From: Ideonella aquatica
Lineage (GTDB): Bacteria > Pseudomonadota > Gammaproteobacteria > Burkholderiales > Burkholderiaceae_C
Reading direction: 5' to 3'
Assembly (NCBI RefSeq): GCF_018069755.1
Contig: NZ_JAGQDE010000004.1
Span: forward strand, 124,001 to 188,000
DNA: 64,000 nt
Made by a program: the position numbers and the translations under genes. Shown here one piece after another: positions 57,969 to 64,000 of the stretch. The notes beneath the pieces were generated by a model. The model was not told the origin of the DNA, made no database searches, and worked only from the letters and a program-made list of their open reading frames with translations. Each line of letters opens with the position of its first letter. Position 1 is the stretch's first letter.

Positions 57969-58865
57969 TCAGAGGCCCTGCTTGGCCTCCTCGACCATCG
58001 CCCGGCTGAGCTTGGCGGCCGTGGCGCCCAGCTGCTTGGCCGCCGCGCTGACCACGGCCAGGCGCGTTTCCGCGCCACCCTGGCGGCCGGCGTAGGCCAA
58101 CGCCATCGCATTGGCCAGTTCGCGCACCAGCGGCTCCCACGGCGGCACCGGGCCCTTGTCGGTCAGCCCGCCGCCGTCGGCGGTCACGCCGAAGAGGATA
58201 CGCACGCCGGCTTCGTAGACGCGACCGTCCAGCTTGGGCACGGTGCTGCCGCCGCGCGGGCGCTGGTAGAACGCAAAGGCCACGGCCATGCTCTTGGCGG
58301 CGGTGGACAGCACGGCGCCATTGACGCTGTCGGCCCCCGCCGGGCTCACGACCAGCAACTGCCAGCTCTGCAGCAGGCGCGGGCCGATGGCCGCGAAGGC
58401 GGTGATCTGCTCGGGCGCGCGGGTGGGCACCAGGCCGTCTTCGTTGGCATTGAAGCTCAGGTCGGTGTCGGGCGCGACGCTGACGAAGTCGTCGTCGAAG
58501 AAATCGCCGACGTCGACATCGAAGGCGTCGATGTAGGTGCCCGGCTCGCCGATGCCATCGCCGCCGGTGGGCAGGTACCAGGCGGTCACGCCGATCGGCG
58601 TGTCGCCCACTGGCACGCTGAGCGCCGGGTTGGTGGAGACGTAGGCCCCGTTGGCGCTGCCGGTGACCGACCAGAAGGCGAAGTTGGCGCTGTGCACCAC
58701 ACCATCACCGTCGGTCCAGTTGGCTGTGGGTGGCGCCCAGTCGGTGTAGGGCGAGCTGCTGACGGTATTGTCAAAGGGTGCCGTGATGTCGGCGGCCGAG
58801 CTGCCCGGATGGCGGCGGCGGCCGGCGGCGGTGTAGGTGACGTAGCGGGTGTGGACGACGGGCAT
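57969..58865 (-). CDS. protein of unknown function
   Basis: This 298-residue protein has a strong AAGGAG ribosome site 7 bases before its ATG and normal codon use, so it is very likely real. I do not recognise it. The N-terminal two thirds look beta-rich with many Asp, Gly, Thr and Ser residues, including a very acidic patch DVDVGDFFDDDF near residue 118 that could bind calcium. The last 60 residues (about 240-298) are helical and Ala-rich. There is no signal peptide or membrane segment. It is divergent from dnaX and lies 48 bases upstream of the PurM-like gene on the same strand. Confidence 0.7.
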   Translation of the reverse strand: MPVVHTRYVTYTAAGRRRHPGSSAADITAPFDNTVSSSPYTDWAPPTANWTDGDGVVHSANFAFWSVTGSANGAYVSTNPALSVPVGDTPIGVTAWYLPTGGDGIGEPGTYIDAFDVDVGDFFDDDFVSVAPDTDLSFNANEDGLVPTRAPEQITAFAAIGPRLLQSWQLLVVSPAGADSVNGAVLSTAAKSMAVAFAFYQRPRGGSTVPKLDGRVYEAGVRILFGVTADGGGLTDKGPVPPWEPLVRELANAMALAYAGRQGGAETRLAVVSAAAKQLGATAAKLSRAMVEEAKQGL

Positions 58866-58982
58866 GGGGGCTCCTTGTCAGGACGGGGTGAAGAGGTCGT
58901 CATCGTCGGCCGCGCTGCCGCCCGTCCCAACCCCCAGGGACGCCAGCGCCACCCCCTTCGCCCCGGGGGGCGGGGGGCCGCC

Positions 58983-58988
58983 TAGAAT
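58983..58988 (+). promoter_or_regulatory. candidate -10 element for dnaX
   Basis: TAGAAT (5 of 6 to consensus) lies 7 bases before the dnaX ATG. This would start the message at the initiation codon. No Shine-Dalgarno sequence and no clear -35 are visible. Confidence 0.4.
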
Positions 58989-58995
58989 CCGTGGC

Positions 58996-60885
58996 ATGAG
59001 TTACGTCGTCCTGGCCCGCAAGTACCGCCCCCGCAGCTTCGAGGACATGGTTGGCCAGGACCATGTGGTGCGTGCGCTGACGCACGCCCTTGAGCAGCAG
59101 CGCCTGCACCACGCCTACCTGTTCACCGGCACGCGCGGCATTGGCAAGACCACGGTCTCGCGCATCCTGGCCAAGAGCCTGAACTGCCAGGGCGCCGACG
59201 GCCAGGGCGGCATCACCGCGCGCCCCTGCGGCGTGTGCAGCGCCTGCCGCGAGATCGATGCCGACCGCTACATCGACTACATCGAGCTCGACGCCGCTTC
59301 CAACCGCAGCATCGACGAAATCCGCGAGTTGATCGAGCGCGCGGCCTACAAGCCCTCGGTCGGCCGCTTCAAGGTCTTCATGATCGACGAGGCGCACCAA
59401 CTGACCAAGGACGCCTTCAACGCGCTGCTCAAGACGCTGGAGGAGCCGCCCGAGTACCTCAAGTTCGTGCTGGCCACCACCGACCCCGAGAAGATGCTGC
59501 CCACGGTGTTGAGCCGCTGCCTGCAGTTCAACCTGCGGCCGATGGCGCCGCCCACCGTGGCCGAGTACCTGGAGAAGGTGCTGACCGCCGAGCAGATCCC
59601 CGCCGAGCCGGGCGCGCTGCGCCTGTTGTCGCGCGCGGCGCGGGGCTCGATGCGCGATGCGCTCTCGCTCACCGACCAGGCCATTGCCTATGGCGGCGGC
59701 CGCCTGGAAGAGGGCGGCGTGCGCGCCATGCTGGGCAGCGTGGATCGCCGCCATGCGCAGCGCCTGGTGGCGGCACTGGCTGGTCGCGACGGCCGCGCTG
59801 TGCTCGACGAGTGCGAAGGCCTGCGCCGCCAGGGTCTGTCGGCCAGCGCCACGCTGGAAGAAATGGCGCGCCTGCTGCAGCAGATGGCGGTGGAACAGGC
59901 GGTGCCCGGCGCGCTGGACGCGTCCGATCCCGACACCGAGCCCGCGCGCCGTCTGGCGTCCGCGCTGGCCCCCGACGAGACCCAGCTGCTTTACAGCATC
60001 TGCCTGCAGGGCCGGGCCGAGCTGGGCCTGGCGCCGGACGAGCATGCCGGCCTGGTGATGGTGCTGCTGCGCTTCCTGGCCTTCCCGCCAGCCGGGGCGG
60101 GCGGCCTGGGAGGACCGGCCGGCGGCCACGCGGGTTCGGGTGAGCGCAGCGCAGGCGCATCGGGCGCGACCGGCGCAGCGGCGATGGCCGCTGCGGTGGC
60201 GCCGCCGTTGCCTGCGCCCACACCTGCAGCCCCAGCGGTGTCCGCGCCCGCGCCCACCAGCGCCGCCGCCCGCCTGGCCCAGGAAGCGGCCGAAAAGGCC
60301 CGCGCCCGTGCTGCCGCGCGTCCGCCCGAGCCGATGGACGATGATGGTCCACCGCCCTGGATGGACGAGGCGCCGCCGGTCGACGCACAGGATGCGCTGG
60401 ATACGGCCGCGCCGTTGGCGGTCGAGGCCGCCGCCGAACCGATCGAGTTGGCTGGGGCGGTCGCGCCCGCGCCGGCCGTGGTCCTGCGCCGCACGCCGCT
60501 GGGCGATGCCTGGGCCGATGCGGTGGCCGCACTCAACCAGGCGGGGCTGGTCAGTGCGCTGGCGCGCGAGCTGGCCATGCAGGCTGAACTGGTGTCCGCC
60601 GACGGACCGCGCTGGACGCTGCGCGTCGAACGCGACAGCCTGCGCAACCCGCCGCTGCTGGACAAGCTGCAGGCCGCGCTGCGCCAGCTGCCCGGCCATG
60701 AGAGCCAGGTGCTGGCCACCGAGGCCGGCGTGGCCCAGGACTCCCCCGCGCTGCGCGATGCCGAGGCCGCGCGCCAGCGCCAGGCCGACGCCGAGGCCGC
60801 CTTCCGTGCCGACCCGCTGGTGGTGGCGGCACTTCAGCAATTTGCCGGCGCGCGCATCGTGCCCGGCACGGTGCGACCGCACTGA
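58996..60885 (+). CDS. dnaX: DNA polymerase III subunit tau (DnaX)
   Basis: This 629-residue protein is the clamp-loader ATPase that assembles the replicase. It starts MSYVVLARKYRPRSFEDMVG, has Walker A GTRGIGKT at 45-52, zinc cysteines around CGVCSACREI, the DExx box in FMIDEAHQL and sensor motifs up to about residue 370. A long Ala/Pro-rich linker (about 375-500) leads to the tau-specific C-terminal region that binds polymerase and helicase. No canonical A-AAA-AAG frameshift site is present, so a gamma form made by frameshifting is not predicted. It heads the dnaX-ybaB-recR operon. Confidence 0.96.
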   Translation: MSYVVLARKYRPRSFEDMVGQDHVVRALTHALEQQRLHHAYLFTGTRGIGKTTVSRILAKSLNCQGADGQGGITARPCGVCSACREIDADRYIDYIELDAASNRSIDEIRELIERAAYKPSVGRFKVFMIDEAHQLTKDAFNALLKTLEEPPEYLKFVLATTDPEKMLPTVLSRCLQFNLRPMAPPTVAEYLEKVLTAEQIPAEPGALRLLSRAARGSMRDALSLTDQAIAYGGGRLEEGGVRAMLGSVDRRHAQRLVAALAGRDGRAVLDECEGLRRQGLSASATLEEMARLLQQMAVEQAVPGALDASDPDTEPARRLASALAPDETQLLYSICLQGRAELGLAPDEHAGLVMVLLRFLAFPPAGAGGLGGPAGGHAGSGERSAGASGATGAAAMAAAVAPPLPAPTPAAPAVSAPAPTSAAARLAQEAAEKARARAAARPPEPMDDDGPPPWMDEAPPVDAQDALDTAAPLAVEAAAEPIELAGAVAPAPAVVLRRTPLGDAWADAVAALNQAGLVSALARELAMQAELVSADGPRWTLRVERDSLRNPPLLDKLQAALRQLPGHESQVLATEAGVAQDSPALRDAEAARQRQADAEAAFRADPLVVAALQQFAGARIVPGTVRPH

Positions 60886-60935
60886 ACAACGGGCGTCGCC
60901 TTGGCGCCTGACGATCCACGAAAGGAAAAATCGCG

Positions 60936-61262
60936 ATGATGAAGGGTCAATTGGCCGGCCTGATGAAGCAGGCCCAGCAGATGCAGGACAACCTGAAGAA
61001 GGCCCAGGAGGAACTGGCCCAGGTCGAGGTCGAGGGCCAGTCCGGCGCTGGCCTGGTGAAGGTGGTGATGACCTGCCGCAACGATGTGCGCCGCGTCAGC
61101 ATCGATCCCAGCCTGCTGGCCGACGACAAGGACATGCTCGAGGACCTGGTGGCGGCGGCCTTCAATGATGCGGTGCGCCGCGCCGAGGCCACCAGCCAGG
61201 AACGCATGGGCAAGCTGACCGCCGGCCTGCCGCTGCCCCCCGGCATGAAGATGCCGTTCTGA
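60936..61262 (+). CDS. YbaB/EbfC family nucleoid-associated protein
   Basis: This 108-residue protein matches YbaB/EbfC, a small dimeric DNA-binding protein found between dnaX and recR in many bacteria. It starts [20 protein letters not shown] (coiled-coil helix) and has the conserved beta part [20 protein letters not shown] and end [21 protein letters not shown] lies 7-12 bases before the ATG as ribosome site. It is 50 bases after dnaX and 4 bases before recR. Confidence 0.95.
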   Translation: MMKGQLAGLMKQAQQMQDNLKKAQEELAQVEVEGQSGAGLVKVVMTCRNDVRRVSIDPSLLADDKDMLEDLVAAAFNDAVRRAEATSQERMGKLTAGLPLPPGMKMPF

Positions 61263-61266
61263 CGCG

Positions 61267-61857
61267 GTGGCCGATCCCGGAGCCCTGGAGACCCTGGTCG
61301 AGGCGCTGCGGCGGCTGCCGGGCGTCGGCCAGAAGTCAGCCCAGCGCATGGCCTACCACCTGCTGCAGCACGACCGGCTGGGCGCTGGCGTGCTGGCCCA
61401 GGCGCTGGAGCGCGCCGTGGCGTCGGTCCAGCATTGCCAGCGCTGCCACACCTTCAGCGAGGCGCCGGTGTGCGCGGTCTGCCGCGACACCGGCCGAGAT
61501 CGCCGCCAGCTGTGCGTGGTCGAGTCACCGGCTGACCAGGCCGCCCTGGAGCGCACGGGCAGCTACCACGGCTACTACTATGTGCTGATGGGCCGCATCA
61601 GCCCGATCGACGGCCAGGGCCCCGAGCAACTGCGCGCCGACGGTCTGCTGAGCCGTGCGCTGGATGGCGAGGTGGAAGAGGTCATCCTGGCCACCAGTTT
61701 CACCGCCGAGGGCGAGGCCACCTCGCATGTGCTGGGCGAATCACTGCGCGCCCGCGGCCTGAAGGTCACGCGCCTGGCGCGCGGGGTGCCGGCGGGCAGC
61801 GAGCTGGAGTATGTCGACCTGTCGACGATCGCCCATGCGCTGGTCGACCGCCGCTGA
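61267..61857 (+). CDS. recR: recombination protein RecR
   Basis: This 196-residue protein acts with RecF and RecO in loading RecA at gaps. It has the N-terminal helix-hairpin-helix ([20 protein letters not shown]), the four-cysteine zinc site ([16 protein letters not shown]) and a Toprim domain ([20 protein letters not shown]). The GTG start at 61267, 4 bases after the ybaB stop, gives the normal length. It closes the dnaX operon and is convergent with the lytic transglycosylase gene. Confidence 0.96.
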   Translation: MADPGALETLVEALRRLPGVGQKSAQRMAYHLLQHDRLGAGVLAQALERAVASVQHCQRCHTFSEAPVCAVCRDTGRDRRQLCVVESPADQAALERTGSYHGYYYVLMGRISPIDGQGPEQLRADGLLSRALDGEVEEVILATSFTAEGEATSHVLGESLRARGLKVTRLARGVPAGSELEYVDLSTIAHALVDRR

Positions 61858-61862
61858 GCGGA

Positions 61863-63464
61863 TCAGCGGCGGGTGCGGTTGGGCGCCGTCGGGCGGCGCG
61901 TGTTGGCCGGGGCCTTCTGACGGGCGCCCGGCGCCGCGCGCTTGGTGGCCTGCGGCACCATCACGATGTAGCTGCTGCCCGGCTTGAACACCGCGTTGGT
62001 CGACACCTTGTTCCACTGCGCCACCATCGCCGGCGAGGTGCGGTAGCGCTTGGCCACCGCCGCCACGCTGTCGCCGCGCTTGCCGGCACGCAGCGTCAGG
62101 CGGCGCATCGGCGGCAGGTCGGGCGCCAGCGCGATCGTGGCGTTGTCCGCCAGGTGTTCTGACACATCGGCGTTGCGGCCGGCGGTGCGCGGCACCAGCA
62201 GCGTCGAGCCGGCCTTGACCAGCATGCGCGGCGGGATGCGGTTGATGTCGCGCAGCTCGGACTCGCTCATGCCCACTTGCCGGGCGGCATCGGCCGGGCG
62301 CAAGGTCTTGGGGGCCACCCAGGCCGTCCAACTGGCCAGCGGGCCATGGTGGGCCTTGAGGTTGCCAACGAAACGGCCGGCGTTGTCGAAAGGCAGCAGC
62401 ACCTGCTCAGTGCCCGCAGCCAGGATCACCGGCTTGTTCATCTGCGGGTTGAGCTGGCGAAACTCCTCGACCGAGATGCCGGCCAGGCGGGCGGCCAGGT
62501 CGACGTCGATGTCGCGCTGGATCGGCACGCTCACGAAGTACGGGTGGTTCTTCAGCTCGGGCAGCGCCAGGCCGTAGTTCTCGGGCGCGGCGATCAGGTT
62601 CTTGATGGCCTGCAGCTTGGGCACGTAGTAGCGCGTCTCGTCAGGCATGCGCAGGCTGCTGTAGTCGGTGGGCAGGCCGGCCTTCTGGTTGCGGGCGATG
62701 GCGCGCTGCACATTGCCCTCGCCCCAGTTGTAGGCGGCCAGCGCGAGGTGCCAGTCGCCGAACATGTTGTTGAGCCGGCCGAGGTAGTCCAGCGCGGCGC
62801 GCGTGGAGGCCAGCACATCCCGGCGGTCGTCGCGGAAGATGTTCTGCTTGAGCGCATAGTCCTTGCCGGTCATTGGCATGAACTGCCACATGCCCGAGGC
62901 GCGCGCGGTGGACAGGGCCTGGGGATTGAAGGCGCTCTCGACGAAGGGCAGCAGGGCCAGCTCAGAGGGCATGCCGCGGCGCTCCACCTCCTCAACGATG
63001 TGGAACAGGTAGCGGCCGCCGCGCTCGGTCATGCGGCGCATGTAGTCGGGCTTGCCGCCGTAGTGCTGCTCGGCGCGGCGCACCCAGTCATCGGACAGCT
63101 CGGGCATGGCAAAGCCCTTGCGCACGCGACTCCACAGGTCGCTGCGCGCCGCGCTGTCATCCATGTCGACCACGCGGTCCGGGTGGACCGGGTCGACGAT
63201 CGGCCCCGTGGCGGGCGCTTCGGCCGCGCGCACCGGGCTGGACTCGGCGGCAGCCGGTGGCACGCTGGGCGGGTTGGCGGGGGAGGCATCGAGCACCATG
63301 GCGCTGCCAGGAGGCTGCAGCGTCAGGCGCGGGGCCGGCTCCGGCGCCGCGGACACGGGCCGTACAACCGGGCCGGTCAAGCCGGCAGATGGGGTCGCGC
63401 AGCCGGCCGCCAGCAGGGCGATGCAGCAGCCAAGCAGGGACGGAAACAGTTGGTGAAGGGTCAT
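61863..63464 (-). CDS. MltD-like membrane-bound lytic murein transglycosylase with LysM domains
   Basis: This 533-residue lipoprotein cleaves peptidoglycan glycan strands. It has a signal peptide with lipobox LAAGC (Cys at about residue 22), a disordered Pro/Ala linker to about 85, a GH23 SLT domain with the catalytic Glu in LALLPFVESAFNPQALS and the GMWQFMPMTG motif, and two LysM domains near the end (about 385-430 and 450-500) ending in a basic tail. The family match is to MltD. Its ATG overlaps the gloB stop (ATGA), an arrangement common in this group of bacteria. Confidence 0.93.
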   Translation of the reverse strand: MTLHQLFPSLLGCCIALLAAGCATPSAGLTGPVVRPVSAAPEPAPRLTLQPPGSAMVLDASPANPPSVPPAAAESSPVRAAEAPATGPIVDPVHPDRVVDMDDSAARSDLWSRVRKGFAMPELSDDWVRRAEQHYGGKPDYMRRMTERGGRYLFHIVEEVERRGMPSELALLPFVESAFNPQALSTARASGMWQFMPMTGKDYALKQNIFRDDRRDVLASTRAALDYLGRLNNMFGDWHLALAAYNWGEGNVQRAIARNQKAGLPTDYSSLRMPDETRYYVPKLQAIKNLIAAPENYGLALPELKNHPYFVSVPIQRDIDVDLAARLAGISVEEFRQLNPQMNKPVILAAGTEQVLLPFDNAGRFVGNLKAHHGPLASWTAWVAPKTLRPADAARQVGMSESELRDINRIPPRMLVKAGSTLLVPRTAGRNADVSEHLADNATIALAPDLPPMRRLTLRAGKRGDSVAAVAKRYRTSPAMVAQWNKVSTNAVFKPGSSYIVMVPQATKRAAPGARQKAPANTRRPTAPNRTRR

Positions 63465-64000
63465 CGGAAGTCGTTTTTCCAGGCGCGCAGCGCCGCAAAC
63501 ACGTCAACGGGGCGGTCGCTGGCCGCACCGTGCGCCATCGCACTGGCCACCAGCGCCGGCTGGTCGCAGCGCAGGAAGGGGTTGATCTGGCACTCGAGCG
63601 CCAGCGTGGTGGGCAGGCTGGGGAGGCCGTCGGCACGTGTTGATTCCACCCAGCGCAGATGGGTCTGCAGCGCGGTGTTGTCGGGATCGGCGGCCAGCGC
63701 GAAACGCAGGTTGGCCAGCGTGTATTCGTGGGCGCAGCAGACCAGCGTGCCGGCGGGCAAGCTCAGCAGCCGCTGCAGCGAGGCATGCATCTGCACGGCC
63801 GTGCCCTCGAAGAGCCGCCCGCAGCCGGCGGAGAACAATGTGTCGCCGCAGAACAGCAGCGGTGGTTCTGCCGCCACGGCAAAAGCCAGGTGGGTGCTGG
63901 TGTGGCCGGGTACGCCGATCACCGTCACCGGCAGGTCTGCGAACTGCAGGGTGTCGCCGTCGTGCACCGGCTGCACCTGGCCGGTCAGGCAGCGGTCCTC
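63461..64000 (-). CDS. gloB: hydroxyacylglutathione hydrolase (glyoxalase II), C-terminal part
   Basis: The frame is open to the window edge and gives 179 residues of glyoxalase II, which hydrolyses S-lactoylglutathione to lactate and glutathione. Visible metal-site elements are VPGHTSTHLAF, CGDTLFSAGCGRLFEGT and CCAHEYTLANLRFA; the first motif (THxHxDH) lies outside. The C-terminal helical domain ends RAWKNDFR, as in the family. About 70 N-terminal residues are missing because of the window end, not a truncation. It overlaps the transglycosylase gene by 4 bases. Confidence 0.93.
   Translation of the reverse strand, partial: EDRCLTGQVQPVHDGDTLQFADLPVTVIGVPGHTSTHLAFAVAAEPPLLFCGDTLFSAGCGRLFEGTAVQMHASLQRLLSLPAGTLVCCAHEYTLANLRFALAADPDNTALQTHLRWVESTRADGLPSLPTTLALECQINPFLRCDQPALVASAMAHGAASDRPVDVFAALRAWKNDFR

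Noticed and set aside
60293-60296. AAAA run in dnaX as a programmed frameshift site for a gamma subunit
   Set aside because: The context is GCC GAA AAG GCC, not A-AAA-AAG, and no downstream stimulating hairpin is evident.

Overview
This is a GC-rich chromosomal window from a betaproteobacterium of the order Burkholderiales, most like the Rubrivivax/Leptothrix/Ideonella group. The evidence is gene order and protein type: nuoLMN followed by a DUF2818 gene, dnaX-ybaB-recR followed by a MltD-like gene and gloB, a tandem glycine riboswitch before gcvTHP, and a dense chemoreceptor cluster. I cannot name the species. I saw no tRNA, rRNA, CRISPR array, insertion sequence or prophage. Almost all of it reads as core chromosome.

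Layout. 1-4.7 kb: the end of the NADH dehydrogenase operon (nuoL fragment, nuoM, nuoN) running into DUF2818, a Nudix hydrolase and DUF1178. 4.7-10.9 kb: an FAD-linked oxidase with DUF2069, YihY, and a threonine catabolism module (an XRE-cupin regulator divergent from kbl and an SDR-type threonine dehydrogenase, with a perfect palindrome at the promoter), then a Mpo1-like protein. 11-20.8 kb: a sigma-54 two-component system, a small secreted orphan with a strong inverted repeat upstream, an alpha/beta hydrolase with MetY, a CBS protein, a GGDEF-EAL protein and aroC. 20.7-37.6 kb: a chemosensory cluster. On the minus strand it reads short MCP, two near-duplicate CheY proteins, STAS protein, CheA, two PAS-containing MCPs, CheW, CheR, CheD, CheB; on the plus strand there are two more MCPs, one with a C-terminal Cache domain. 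37.6-42.1 kb: an RND efflux adaptor and pump behind three exactly spaced 8-bp repeats. 42.1-43.9 kb: a membrane-anchored TIR-domain protein with a secreted partner. 44.0-50.3 kb: gcvT-gcvH-gcvP-sdaA under a tandem glycine riboswitch. 50.3-53.8 kb: a nitroreductase, an acyl-CoA ligase, an enoyl-CoA hydratase homologue without its catalytic glutamates, and the SRP RNA on the minus strand. 53.8-58.9 kb: an OmpR-type regulator, a histidine kinase, a Crp/Fnr regulator with a likely self-operator, a PurM paralogue and an unrecognised protein. 59-64 kb: dnaX-ybaB-recR, a MltD-like transglycosylase and the end of gloB.

How the parts fit. Threonine dehydrogenase and Kbl make glycine. The riboswitch operon senses glycine and turns it into C1 units, while its fourth gene, sdaA, removes the serine that can be made from glycine. 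The che cluster has a complete methylation system (CheR, CheB, CheD) and two receptors ending in an aromatic-x-x-aromatic tail that could tether those enzymes. The least explained items are the TIR gene pair, the repeats before the RND operon, the C-terminal Cache receptor, and the 298-residue orphan next to dnaX.
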